This document shows positions 9,065 through 17,842 of a stretch of DNA of 64,000 bases, one piece after another. Every line of letters starts with the position of its first letter. The first letter of the stretch is position 1. The stretch comes from CAWIUB01 sp963839995 (GTDB lineage Bacteria; Actinomycetota; Actinomycetes; Mycobacteriales; Jatrophihabitantaceae), in contig CAWIXH010000013.1 of NCBI GenBank assembly GCA_963839995.1, positions 1 through 64,000 of the forward strand. Reading direction: 5' to 3'. A model generated the notes under the pieces. That model saw only the letters and a list, made by a program, of their open reading frames with translations. It had not been told where the DNA came from and ran no database searches. Position numbers and translations under genes: made by a program.

Positions 9065-10179
9065 CGAGTTGTTCGACCCAGGGCGACCCGCGGCGCGCCG
9101 GCGGTCGAACAACAGGAGGTAGTGCTTGAAATGGTGGCCGAGCCGAGCACCGTGTCGCCGTCGTACATGACCATCGCCTGACCAGCCGCGATCCCCCGCT
9201 GCGGACGCTCCAGCCGCGCCGTCACCTCGGCGTCGCTCACCCGCACGGTGGCAGGGCTGACCATTCCGTGCGCACGCAGTTGGACGGCGCAGTCGAACGC
9301 GGCTCCCGGCGCATCGCCCAGCGTCCACACCGGATGCGCCCCTACCACCTCATCGGTGTCAAGCAGCTCGCCGGGACCGACCACCACCGTGTTCGTCGTC
9401 GGCTGGATGGACAGCACATAGCGGGGCTCGCCACCAGGAGCCGGCCGATCCAGCCGCAAGCCACGGCGCTGGCCCACCGTGTACCCGAACGATCCGCCGT
9501 GCCGCCCCACGACCTGCCCGGTAGCGACATCAACGATCGGCCCGGACCGTTCGCCCAGCTGATGCCCCAGGAACGCCCGGGTGTCGCCGTCGGCGATGAA
9601 GCAGATGTCGTGCGAATCGGGCTTTGCCGCGACGGACAGACCGCGCGCCGCAGCCTCGGCCCGCACCTGCGCCTTGGACGAGTCGCCCAGCGGGAAGATC
9701 GCGTGAGCCAACTGCCGCGGGGTGAGCACGGCGAGTACGTACGACTGGTCCTTCGCCGCGTCGACCGATCGCATCAGCCGTCCGTCGACCAGCCGCGCGT
9801 GATGGCCCGTGACGACGGCGTCGAAGCCCAGGGCCAGAGCACGATCGAGCACCGTCGCGAACTTGATCTTCTCGTTGCAGCGCAGGCAGGGATTCGGGGT
9901 GCGACCGGCCGCGTATTCCGCGACGAAATCGTCGATGACGTCTGCGCGGAATCGTTCGGCAAGATCCCAGATATAGAAGGGGATGTCGAGCACGTCGGCG
10001 CTGCGTCGGGCATCGTTTGCGTCCTCGCGCGTACAGCAGCCACGGGCGCCTTCGCGCAGCGTCTTCGGCCGCGCCGACAGGGCGAGGTGCACGCCGGTCA
10101 CCTCGTAGCCGGCGTCGACCGCACGGGCAGCCGCCACGGCGGAATCGACGCCGCCACTCATCGCGGCGAGCACCTTCAT
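9061..10179 (-). CDS. mnmA: tRNA-specific 2-thiouridylase
   Basis: MnmA adenylates and thiolates U34 of tRNA(Lys, Glu, Gln), taking sulfur relayed from a cysteine desulfurase. The PP-loop MSGGVDSAVAA (about residues 7-17) and both catalytic cysteines (Cys98 in NPCLRC, Cys193 in HDICFIADGD) are present. The start at 10179 gives MKVLAAMSGG; it lies 8 bases after the iscS stop, which fits sulfur donor and acceptor being made together. Oddity: the usual C-terminal beta strand ends near GSATIS, but the frame continues for about 22 residues through an inverted repeat that recurs at 37.06 kb, before stopping inside the next gene's start codon. Confidence 0.95.
   Translation of the reverse strand: MKVLAAMSGGVDSAVAAARAVDAGYEVTGVHLALSARPKTLREGARGCCTREDANDARRSADVLDIPFYIWDLAERFRADVIDDFVAEYAAGRTPNPCLRCNEKIKFATVLDRALALGFDAVVTGHHARLVDGRLMRSVDAAKDQSYVLAVLTPRQLAHAIFPLGDSSKAQVRAEAAARGLSVAAKPDSHDICFIADGDTRAFLGHQLGERSGPIVDVATGQVVGRHGGSFGYTVGQRRGLRLDRPAPGGEPRYVLSIQPTTNTVVVGPGELLDTDEVVGAHPVWTLGDAPGAAFDCAVQLRAHGMVSPATVRVSDAEVTARLERPQRGIAAGQAMVMYDGDTVLGSATISSTTSCCSTAGAPRVALGRTTR
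9068..9113. repeat. 46-bp palindromic repeat, family A (copy inside mnmA 3' end)
   Basis: A perfect 11-bp inverted repeat, GTTGTTCGACC (9069-9079) and GGTCGAACAAC (9103-9113), is separated by 23 bases. Read on the minus strand, the first 17 bases of one arm (TTGTTCGACCGCCGGCG) are identical to the copy at 37060-37076. It lies within the C-terminal codons of mnmA and extends that protein. Confidence 0.7.
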
Positions 10180-10187
10180 CCGGACCG

Positions 10188-11363
10188 TCACGTCAACACC
10201 GAGGTGAGGCCGGCACGACGGGCCCGCTCGACGGCCGGGCCGATCGTCTCGATCACCGCGTCGACATCGGCGATCGTCGAGGTGTGCCCGAGTGAGAAGC
10301 GCAACGAGCCGCGGGCTCGGGCCGCGTCGGCGCCCATGGCGAGCAAGACGTGGGACGGCTCCGCGACACCGGCTGAACAGGCCGAGCCAGTCGCGCACTC
10401 AATGCCACGGGCGTCGAGCAGCATGAGCAGCGAATCCCCTTCGCAGCCGGGGAATGTCAGGTGCGCGATGCCCGGCAGGCAGTCGGCGGGGTCGCCGTTC
10501 AGCACGGCGTCGTCGACCGCCCGCAGCAGGCCCGTCACGAGCCGGTCGCGCAGCTTTCGCACTCGCATGGACTCGACCGGCTGACGTTCGACTGCGGCGA
10601 CGGTCGCGACGGCAAGTCCCACCGCCCCGGGCACGTCAACGGTGCCCGACCGGACGTCGCGTTCCTGCCCCCCGCCGTGCAGAAGTGGGACACAGGAGAC
10701 GTCACGCCGCAGGAGCAGCGCGCCGGCTCCGTACGGACCGCCCAGCTTGTGCCCGGTCATGGTCAGCGCATCGACGCCGCTCTCGGCGAAGTCGACCGGC
10801 ACCGCGCCGACCGCCTGCACCGCGTCCGTGTGCATCGGCACGCCGTACTCGTGGGCGATCTCGGCCAGGTCCCGGACGGGCTCGATCGTGCCGACCTCGT
10901 TGTTCGCCCACATGACGGTGACCAGAGCGGCCGAATCGGGGTCGGCGGCCAGCGCCCGCCGCAGTGTGTCGGGGTCAACCCGCCCATAGGCGTCGACCTC
11001 CAGCCAGGTCACCTCGGCACCGTCGGCTGCGGCGAGCCACTCGACGACGTCCAGCACGGCATGGTGCTCGACGGCGCTGGCCAGCACGCGGCGACGCCGC
11101 GGCGCGGCGGCCCGGCGCGCCCAATAGATACCTTTGACGGCGAGGTTGTCGGACTCGGTACCGCCGCTGGTGAAGATCACTTCTGAGGGACGGGCGCCCA
11201 CAGCCGCGGCCAGCTGCTCCCGGGACTCCTCGACCCGGCGCCGCGCTCGCCGGCCCGACCTGTGCAACGACGAGGGATTGCCGAGCTCGGCCATCGTCGC
11301 GGTCACGGCGTCGATGGCCTCAGGCAGCATGGGCGTCGTCGCCGCGTGGTCGAGGTAGTGCAT
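10188..11363 (-). CDS. iscS: Cysteine desulfurase
   Basis: This PLP enzyme moves cysteine sulfur to an active-site persulfide for Fe-S clusters and thiolated tRNA. The 391-residue product has the N-terminal YLDHAATTPM signature, Schiff-base Lys206 in TMTGHKLGGPYG, and catalytic Cys329 in ECATGSACSAG. ATG 11363 is the conserved start; the frame opens further upstream but without homologous sequence. mnmA follows 8 bases downstream, so its main client here may be tRNA thiolation. It is divergent from lhgO with only 25 bases between start codons. Confidence 0.96.
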   Translation of the reverse strand: MHYLDHAATTPMLPEAIDAVTATMAELGNPSSLHRSGRRARRRVEESREQLAAAVGARPSEVIFTSGGTESDNLAVKGIYWARRAAAPRRRRVLASAVEHHAVLDVVEWLAAADGAEVTWLEVDAYGRVDPDTLRRALAADPDSAALVTVMWANNEVGTIEPVRDLAEIAHEYGVPMHTDAVQAVGAVPVDFAESGVDALTMTGHKLGGPYGAGALLLRRDVSCVPLLHGGGQERDVRSGTVDVPGAVGLAVATVAAVERQPVESMRVRKLRDRLVTGLLRAVDDAVLNGDPADCLPGIAHLTFPGCEGDSLLMLLDARGIECATGSACSAGVAEPSHVLLAMGADAARARGSLRFSLGHTSTIADVDAVIETIGPAVERARRAGLTSVLT

Positions 11364-11388
11364 CGCAGTCCAGTCTACGATCACCGCG

Positions 11389-12579
11389 ATGGCCTCGGAC
11401 TTCTGCGTGATCGGCGGTGGCATCGTCGGGCTGGCCACTGCGATGGCGATCCTGCAGCAGCGGCCCGGCGCGAGCCTGGTCCTACTGGAGAAGGAGGACC
11501 GGCTGGCCGCGCACCAGACCGGCCACAACAGCGGAGTGATCCACTCCGGCATCTATTACCCGCCCGGCAGCCACAAGGCCGAGCTCTGCCGCCGCGGCGC
11601 CGACAGCACCCGGCGGTTCGCCGATGAGCACGGCATCACCTACGACATTTGCGGAAAGCTGCTGGTAGCCACCGACACGGCTGAATTGGCTCGACTGGAC
11701 GCGCTGTTCGAACGCGCCCGAGACAACAAGGTAAACGTCGAGCGGATCGACGCCGCCGAACTGCGCCGTCGCGAGCCGAACGTGGCGGGGCTTGCCGCGC
11801 TTTACGTCGCCGGCACCGGCATCGTCGATTTCACACGCGTCGCCCGGGCGATGGCGACCGTGGTCGAATCGCTCGGCGGTCAGGTGCGCCGCAGCGCCGC
11901 GGTGACCCGGATCTGCGAATCGCCCGACGGTGTCGAGGTGGTCACCAGCCACGGAGCGGTCACCGCAGACCGGCTGGTCGTGTGCGGCGGCTTACAGGCC
12001 GACCGGCTGGCCCGGCTGGCCGGCCTGGACGTCGACTTCCAGATCGTGCCGTTCCGCGGCGAGTACTACCGGCTGCCGCCGTCGCGGGCGGGCCTCGTGC
12101 GGCACCTGATCTATCCGGTGCCCGACCCCGACCTGCCGTTCCTCGGCGTGCACCTCACCCGCACGACGGACGGCGGGATAACGGTCGGCCCGAACGCGGT
12201 GCTCGGATTGTCCCGCGAGGGATACCGCAAGTTCTCCTTCGCCGCGCGTGACGTACGCGAGTACGCCACCTTTCCCGGGACGTGGCGGATGGCGCGAGCC
12301 AACGTCCGCACCGGGGCGCGCGAGCTGCGCAATTCGCTATTCCGGCGGGGATATTTGCGCGAGTGCCGCAAGTACGTTCCCGACCTCACGCTCGCCGATC
12401 TGCTGCCCGAACCCGCCGGGATCAGGGCTCAGGCCGTGCGGCGCGACGGCACGTTGGTGCACGACTTCCTGTTCGCCGAGTCCGACCGGATGCTGCATGT
12501 CTGCAACGCCCCGTCTCCGGCGGCCACCTCAGCGCTCCCGATCGCCGAGCTGATCGTGGGCAAAATGCTCGCCAGATAA
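11389..12579 (+). CDS. lhgO: L-2-hydroxyglutarate oxidase
   Basis: This FAD-dependent oxidoreductase of the DAO family oxidises L-2-hydroxyglutarate to 2-oxoglutarate, a metabolite-repair or lysine/glutarate catabolism step. The 396-residue protein begins with the dinucleotide-binding loop CVIGGGIVGLATA and has the family signature GHNSGVIHSGIYYPPGS (about residues 43-59), then the C-terminal FAD contact VCNAPSPAATSALPI. It is membrane-associated by family precedent, but no transmembrane segment is visible. A glutaryl-CoA dehydrogenase is encoded at 42.8 kb, so glutarate-type metabolism is plausible in this organism. Confidence 0.9.
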   Translation: MASDFCVIGGGIVGLATAMAILQQRPGASLVLLEKEDRLAAHQTGHNSGVIHSGIYYPPGSHKAELCRRGADSTRRFADEHGITYDICGKLLVATDTAELARLDALFERARDNKVNVERIDAAELRRREPNVAGLAALYVAGTGIVDFTRVARAMATVVESLGGQVRRSAAVTRICESPDGVEVVTSHGAVTADRLVVCGGLQADRLARLAGLDVDFQIVPFRGEYYRLPPSRAGLVRHLIYPVPDPDLPFLGVHLTRTTDGGITVGPNAVLGLSREGYRKFSFAARDVREYATFPGTWRMARANVRTGARELRNSLFRRGYLRECRKYVPDLTLADLLPEPAGIRAQAVRRDGTLVHDFLFAESDRMLHVCNAPSPAATSALPIAELIVGKMLAR

Positions 12580-12597
12580 GGGCCGTCCGGGTCTTAC

Positions 12598-12820
12598 CGC
12601 CGATCTTGAGGCTGACGTTTACCCCCAGAGCCTGTTGCATATTCGACCATCGATGACGTGGAACACAGTTCTCGCCGATTCGGGCCCGCCACATTTTCGG
12701 GGAGCCGCGATGTTCGGCCGGGAGAAGCGACTTGGGAGCTTCACTCCGAGTTCACTGATCATCGCGATCCGATTACGCAACAGGCTCCCCAGGTCCACGC
12801 CGGCCTCAAGATCACGCCGG
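12598..12820. repeat. Convergent intergenic region with two inverted partial copies of repeat family B
   Basis: The gap between the convergent lhgO and MFS genes holds GATCTTGAGGCTGACGTTT at 12602-12620. Near its other end, beside the MFS stop codon, is the inverse-oriented GGCCTCAAGATCACGCC (12802-12818). Both match arms of the near-perfect palindrome at 38186-38223. Each convergent gene therefore ends at a similar sequence, about 190 bases apart. The intervening bases show no convincing gene. Terminators or a repeat interrupted by an insertion are both possible. Confidence 0.5.
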
Positions 12821-14210
12821 GTGTGCCGACGCACGGGCCCGGCCAGCCACCCCCACGCCCACCAGCGCCACGGCTCCCATCGTCAAGTCGAGCGCAGTGA
12901 AGGCCGCGGTGTACCCGATCGCTGCGCGAGCGGCGGCAGCGACCAGGACGCCCGCGATGCCGGTTGTGATCGCGCTGACCACGGTGTCGGACAGCTGCAG
13001 GGCCGCGGAGTCGGCGCCGCGGTCAGCGTCAGTGGTGAATCGCAGCAGCAGCACGGCGATGCTCGACATCCCCAGGCCCGCGCCGATCCCCGCCAGCGCC
13101 CAGCTGCCGTACATCATCCAGCCGGGGACGCGCGGGTGGGACGCGATCGCCGTCGCGACAGCCGAGACAGCGATGAACCCGAAACCGGCCCGGATCAGCC
13201 CGACGCGATTCGACCTGGCGTGCCGATCACGCCCTTGCCACCACGAACCGAGCGCCCACGTCACACCGGACGCCACCAGCGGCAGACCGGCCGCGATCGC
13301 ACCGTACCCGTGCTGCAGGGTCATCGTCAGCGGCACCATCGACTCGACTCCGAAGAACGCACCGGCCAGCAGACCGCGCAGGGCGATCGGCGCAGCGCCG
13401 GACCCGCACCGTCCCAGCCGGTAGCAAGCTGCGCAGCCCCCAAACCAGGGCGATCACCCCGAGGGCGCCCGCGGTCATCGACGCCGCCGACGGATGCTGG
13501 CCAGCGGCTTCCAGCGCCGCGACGCCGACTGCTACGCCCAGCGCCCGCACGACCCGGCCTGGGTCCGCGAGGCCTGACCCTGGGCGATCGACTGGCAGGT
13601 TCATCCGTCCCAGCACCGGGACCATCAGCCCGCTCCCGACCAGGACGAAGGGCAGCAAGCCGAGGAACACCCACCGCCAGCTGGCGTGCTGGGCCAGCGT
13701 GCCCGCGACCAGCGGGCCGATCAGCGCCGGCAGCACCCAGGCCGACGACATCGCCGCGAAGATCTTGGGACGGGTGACGTCCGGGTATGCCTCGCCGAGC
13801 ACGACGTAGATCGCGGTGATCAGCAGGCCGCTGCCGAGCCCTTGGACGCACCGTCCGGCGACGAGCTGCGCCATAGAGGCGGCCGTTCCCGCGACCAGCA
13901 GGCCCAGCGCGAACGCGACGAGGCCGGCGGCCAGCGCCCGCTTGGGACCGTGCTGGTCCGACACTTGACCCGAGATGACCATGCCGAGCACGTTGGCCAC
14001 CAGGAACCCGGTGAACGCCCAGCCGATCGCCCCCAACCCGTGCAGCTCGCGCGCCGCGGTCGGCAGCGCTGCCGCCACCGCCATCGCCTCGAAGGCGATC
14101 AGCGTAACCAGGATGAGGATCCCCGCGCTCGTGATGCGCTGGCGTGGCCCGAAGATCGATTCGTCCGTCGGCGCGAGTGCGTGGCCGTCGGCCGACAGGC
14201 GGGTCGTCAC
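12812..14210 (-). pseudogene. MFS transporter, frameshifted
   Basis: Residues 1 to about 290 from GTG 14210 form the N-terminal half of a major-facilitator multidrug-type transporter: transmembrane segments from ITSAGILILVTLIAFEAMAV onward, with the loop-2/3 motif GQVSDQHGPKRALAAG. Near 13385-13410 the frame breaks, and the rest (ALRGLLAGAFFGVESMVPLTM to GVAGRARASAHPA, 12812 to about 13395) continues one frame over with good transmembrane helices. One extra base, or two missing, within about 25 bases would account for it. The two parts total about 465 residues, the normal size for a 12-14-helix DHA-type exporter. It could be a true pseudogene or a sequencing error; both halves keep sensible protein sequence, so any mutation would be recent. 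Confidence 0.82.
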
Positions 14211-14252
14211 CCGCCCAGGATGCCCGTTGAAGCCGACTTGAGGTCAAGCCGC

Positions 14253-15140
14253 TCAGTTGGCAGCCACCGGCGCTCGCCGGCGGCGGCGGCGGCGGATCTG
14301 GACGACGGCCAGCGCGCCTGCGCCCAGTGGGGCCAGGACCGCCAGGAGGTAACCGAGTCCGGCGAGCAGCCAGCGGAATGCGATCACCACGGCGTGCCAG
14401 CCGGCGACGAAGGCCGCCCCGAAGCCGGTCGGCCCGGGAGCCGGTCTGCTGGGTGGCGATGCGGCTGGTGCGGTCACGTCGACGGTCAGGGTGGCGAGCG
14501 CGACCTGGTCGGTGAGAGCCCGCCGCTGCGCCTGCATGGATTCCAGGTCCGACTCGCGCTGGGTGAGCTGGCTCTCCAGCGCGACGAGGTCGCCGATGGT
14601 TCCCGAGTGCGCCATCAACTGCTGGAGCCGGGTGACGCTGGTGGCGAGTGCGGACGTCCGGGCGTCCAGGTCGACCTTGGTCGCGGTCATGTCCTGCCCG
14701 CGGACGTTTCGGCTGGTCTCCTCGCCCAAACCGTCGACCTGCCGGATCACCGCGTCGAGCGCGGCCGGCGGCACCCGGGCCACGATCTGGGCGGTACGAA
14801 GACGGTTGCTGGTGGCGCGGTTGTCGCCATCGATCCGTCCGCCAGCTGTGTCGGCGATTCGGACGACCAAGTCCGCAGCATGGTCGACCTGCTTGGTCTG
14901 TAGCTCCACAGTGGCGGTGCGCACGATGTCACGCTGTTGCAGCGGGGCGCTGGCCGCCGACTTGGCGGATCCGGCCTGGGCTGATTCGGCCGGTGCGCCG
15001 GCAGCCGGGCGAGCCGATTGTCCTGCCGCAACATCCGACGAACTCTTCCCGGCGCTGCCGGTGCAGCCGGCGAGTGCGACACCTGCGATCAGCAGCGCAC
15101 CCACTGTGACGAGGTGCCGTGGTGGGACCGGATGCTGCAT
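14253..15140 (-). CDS. DUF4349 lipoprotein
   Basis: The 295-residue protein has a lipoprotein signal (hydrophobic VTVGALLIAGVALAGC, lipid-attachment Cys26) and an Ala/Ser-rich linker. A DUF4349 domain (VRTATVELQTKQVDHAADLV to DQVALATLTVDV, about 70-225) includes a coiled-coil stretch around QLTQRESDLESMQAQRRAL. One transmembrane helix near the C-terminus is followed by an Arg-rich cytosolic tail. It should sit on the outer face of the membrane, anchored at both ends. The domain's function is unknown. The MFS remnant start lies 42 bases beyond its stop. Confidence 0.85.
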   Translation of the reverse strand: MQHPVPPRHLVTVGALLIAGVALAGCTGSAGKSSSDVAAGQSARPAAGAPAESAQAGSAKSAASAPLQQRDIVRTATVELQTKQVDHAADLVVRIADTAGGRIDGDNRATSNRLRTAQIVARVPPAALDAVIRQVDGLGEETSRNVRGQDMTATKVDLDARTSALATSVTRLQQLMAHSGTIGDLVALESQLTQRESDLESMQAQRRALTDQVALATLTVDVTAPAASPPSRPAPGPTGFGAAFVAGWHAVVIAFRWLLAGLGYLLAVLAPLGAGALAVVQIRRRRRRRAPVAAN

Positions 15141-15243
15141 CGCCGCCCCCTGCTCGAGATGTCACCTGACTGGACCAGCTGGAACCGGCAAAAGGTTCCA
15201 GCTGACCACATCTCGCCGACTCGAGATGGAGGGAGCCGAGCAC

Positions 15244-16203
15244 TCAGCCCTTGCGCTTGGCGAGCTCCTCGGTCAGCTGGGGCGCTACCTGGAACAGGTC
15301 GCCGACGACGCCGAAGTCCGCGAGCTCGAAGATCGGCGCCTCGGGATCCTTGTTGATCGCGACGATCGTCTTGGACGTCTGCATGCCGGCGCGGTGCTGG
15401 ATGGCTCCGGAGATGCCGACGGCGATGTAGAGCTGGGGCGACACGGTGACACCTGTCTGGCCGACCTGCATCTGGTGCGGTACCCAGCCCGCGTCGGTGG
15501 CCGCGCGGGAGGCACCCACCGCCGCGCCGAGCGTGTCGGCCAGCTTCTCGAGGAGGGCGAAGTTCTCCGGGCCGCCCATGCCGCGACCACCGGAGACGAT
15601 CACCGATGCATCGGTCAGGGCTGGGCGCGTGCCGCGTTCCTCGACCACGTGCTCCACCACCTTGGCCGTTTTCGCGACGTCGGACACGGTAACCGGCAGC
15701 GGAATCTGCTCAGCCGCGCCGCTGGCCGGCTGCGGGGCGACCGAGTTCGCGCGCACGGTGATCACGGGCACGCCAGTGCTCACCTTGGACTGCACGGTGA
15801 TCGAGCCACCGAAGATGCTCTGCGTGGCGGTGCCGTCGGCCGCGACGCCGATCGCGTCGGTGAGCACGCCGCTGCCGATCTTGAATGCCAGCCGCGCGGC
15901 GATCTCCTTGTTCTCCGCGGTTGACGACACGAGCACGGCCGCCGGTGACGCTTGCTCGACCACTGCCGCCAGCGCCTCCGCCTTGGGCGCGACCAGGTAC
16001 CCCTCGAGATCGTCGCCCTCGGCGACGTACACCTTGGCCGCGCCGTACTCGGCCAGGCCGTCCCTGAGTCCCGTGGCGGTGCCTGGCACGCCGACGACGA
16101 CTGCACTCGGCTCACCGAGCGCCCGCGCTGCCGTCAGCAACTCTTGCGTGGACTTCTTGAGCGACCCGTTTGCGGAGTCGACGAGAACCAGAACCTCTGC
16201 CAT
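15244..16203 (-). CDS. etfA: Electron transfer flavoprotein alpha subunit
   Basis: EtfA binds FAD and, with EtfB, carries electrons from acyl-CoA dehydrogenases to the membrane ETF:quinone oxidoreductase. The C-terminal FAD domain is clear: SGGRGMGGPENFALLEKLA, then GQTGVTVSPQLYIAVG, SGAIQHRAGM and AINKDPEAPIFE. ATG 16203 (MAEVLVLVD) gives 319 residues, the family length; the frame upstream of it is the etfB shadow. It lies 11 bases after the etfB stop. The acyl-CoA dehydrogenase at 42.8 kb is a plausible electron donor. Confidence 0.96.
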   Translation of the reverse strand: MAEVLVLVDSANGSLKKSTQELLTAARALGEPSAVVVGVPGTATGLRDGLAEYGAAKVYVAEGDDLEGYLVAPKAEALAAVVEQASPAAVLVSSTAENKEIAARLAFKIGSGVLTDAIGVAADGTATQSIFGGSITVQSKVSTGVPVITVRANSVAPQPASGAAEQIPLPVTVSDVAKTAKVVEHVVEERGTRPALTDASVIVSGGRGMGGPENFALLEKLADTLGAAVGASRAATDAGWVPHQMQVGQTGVTVSPQLYIAVGISGAIQHRAGMQTSKTIVAINKDPEAPIFELADFGVVGDLFQVAPQLTEELAKRKG

Positions 16204-16214
16204 GCCTACGCTCC

Positions 16215-16994
16215 TCAGACCAATTTCTTCGACGCGAGGAACTCGGCGATCTTGACCCCACCGTCTCCCTCGTCCTTGACGACGACGCCAGCCTGCCGCG
16301 GTGGTGCGAGCTCGAAGGACACAACCTGCGTCGTGGCGTTGGCCAGGCCCACTTCGTCCGCGCCGAGACCCAGATCCGCGACGGTGAGCTTCTGAACCGG
16401 CTTGCTCTTGGCCGCCATGATCCCCTTGAACGACGGGTAGCGCGGATCGTTGATCTTCTCCACGACGCTGACGATCGCAGGCAAGGACCCCTGTACGACC
16501 TCGTAACCGTCGTCGGTCAGCCGCTCGATCGTCACCGCCGAGCCGTCCACCGTCACCTTCCGCGCCTGGGACAGCTGAGGGCGTCCGGTGACCTCGGCGA
16601 GCAGCGCCGGGACGACCGACATACGCGAGTCGGTCGCCTCCGAGCCCGCGATCACGATGTCCCACTCGATGGTGCCGAGGGTCTTGGCCAGCACTCTGGC
16701 CGTCTGGATCGCGTCGGAGCCGTGCAGCGCCTCGTCGCTGACGTGCACCGCCTTGTCCGCGCCCATCGACAACGCCTTGCGGATCGACTCGGTGGCGCGC
16801 TCCGGGCCGACGGTCAGGATCGTCACCTCACCGCCATGGGCCTCCTTCAGCCGCAGCCCTTCCTCGATCGCGTACTCGTCGATGTAGTTGATCAACGGAT
16901 CGACCTTGTCGCGGTCGACGGTGTTGTCGGCCGGATTCAGGGTGCGATCGCCTTCGGTGTCGGGCGTCTGCTTGACCAGCACCACGATGTTCAT
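16215..16994 (-). CDS. etfB: Electron transfer flavoprotein beta subunit
   Basis: EtfB is the AMP-binding partner of EtfA. The 259-residue protein starts MNIVVLVKQTPDTEGDRTLNPAD and has the family block DEYAIEEGLRLKEAHGGEVTILTVG, the recognition-loop region (IRKALSMGADKAVHV) and VVEKINDPRYPSFKGIMAAKSKP. It is the first gene of etfB-etfA. The 163 bases upstream (to the membrane-protein stop at 17158) should contain the promoter; no convincing hexamer pair was found. Confidence 0.96.
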   Translation of the reverse strand: MNIVVLVKQTPDTEGDRTLNPADNTVDRDKVDPLINYIDEYAIEEGLRLKEAHGGEVTILTVGPERATESIRKALSMGADKAVHVSDEALHGSDAIQTARVLAKTLGTIEWDIVIAGSEATDSRMSVVPALLAEVTGRPQLSQARKVTVDGSAVTIERLTDDGYEVVQGSLPAIVSVVEKINDPRYPSFKGIMAAKSKPVQKLTVADLGLGADEVGLANATTQVVSFELAPPRQAGVVVKDEGDGGVKIAEFLASKKLV

Positions 16995-17157
16995 ACCTCG
17001 CTGACCTCCGCGCTCTCATGCCCGGTGCGGGATGCGCCGCCGGCTCCAAAATCGCCGACGGCGCACGCGTCCTGGCGCTCCACTCTGCCTTTGTTACCAA
17101 GCAGTAGCAATATGACTGTCGTCTCGCCGGGTCCCAGACTGCCACGCCACCGTGGGT

Positions 17158-17679
17158 TTACGGGACCGCAGCGGCCGGACGGCGATAAAGCGTGGCCAGC
17201 CCCAGCGCCAGCCCGCACGTTAACGTGACGATCCCGAGGAGCAGGAATAGCCCGGCCCGATCGAACGCCGAGTCGTCGGAGTCGTCGACGAACACGGCGC
17301 CCCACGTCGCGCAGCCGATGTCCAGTCGGCCCGTGGCGGGTGCCACGAACGTCGCCACCACGTTGACCGAGCGAGTGTCCGCCGGCAGCGGGCTGACGGT
17401 AAGTGCCTGTGCGACCGCGTTGCCCAGGGACCACGAACACTGCGACTGGTCCGCCGACAGCCCGCGCGCCGTGAGCGCGGAGCGTCCGCCCCGCACGGAC
17501 AGCTGGTATTGCTTCCCGGCCGTCAGCGCCACGGTCGAGGCCGGCTGCCCGGAGTTGTACGCGTGCCGCCCGGTCGCCTTGAACGAGGCAGACAGCCCGA
17601 AGCAGAGGACGGCGGCAATCAGCAGCACGACCGCTGCCATAGCCGCGGGAGCCCATCCCGTAGAGCGCTTCTCGGTCAC
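17158..17679 (-). CDS. Small membrane protein of unknown function
   Basis: From GTG 17679 the 173-residue protein has one N-terminal transmembrane helix (APAAMAAVVLLIAAVLCFGL), an extracytoplasmic domain of about 95 residues with three cysteines (two possibly paired), and a second helix (FLLLGIVTLTCGLALGL) before a short basic tail. No family is recognised. The frame stays open to an ATG at 17805, but the extra 42 residues are Arg/Pro-rich and look non-coding. An AT-rich dyad overlaps that upstream ATG and may be its control site. Confidence 0.65.
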   Translation of the reverse strand: MTEKRSTGWAPAAMAAVVLLIAAVLCFGLSASFKATGRHAYNSGQPASTVALTAGKQYQLSVRGGRSALTARGLSADQSQCSWSLGNAVAQALTVSPLPADTRSVNVVATFVAPATGRLDIGCATWGAVFVDDSDDSAFDRAGLFLLLGIVTLTCGLALGLATLYRRPAAAVP

Positions 17680-17800
17680 GGCCGTCCGTGCTCGGTGGGG
17701 TCGGCGGTCCCGTCTCGGTCGTCGGATGTCATCGCCCGGCAGCCCGCCGGCAGGGCGGGCTCCTCGGAGCGGGACACCCGGCAGACGGTAGCACTCAACA

Positions 17801-17825
17801 ATCATTCAAGTCTTGAATCATTCAT
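17801..17825. promoter_or_regulatory. AT-rich dyad, probable operator
   Basis: ATTCAAG (17804-17810), one base, then CTTGAAT (17812-17818) form a perfect 15-bp dyad inside two direct copies of ATCATTCA (17801-17808 and 17818-17825). In this GC-rich setting it stands out. It lies between the HAD gene and the membrane-protein gene on their common strand, which fits a regulator site better than a terminator. Confidence 0.5.
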
Positions 17826-17842
17826 GTGCGGCGGGCGTCTGC

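Noticed and set aside
9069..9113. LexA box at the family A repeats
   Set aside because: The half-sites GTTCGA and TCGAAC are in the opposite order and 20-odd bases apart; the LexA consensus is TCGAAC-N4-GTTCGA.
13380..13412. Programmed ribosomal frameshift in the MFS gene
   Set aside because: No slippery run or downstream structure is visible, and such transporters are not known to use one; mutation or sequence error is simpler.
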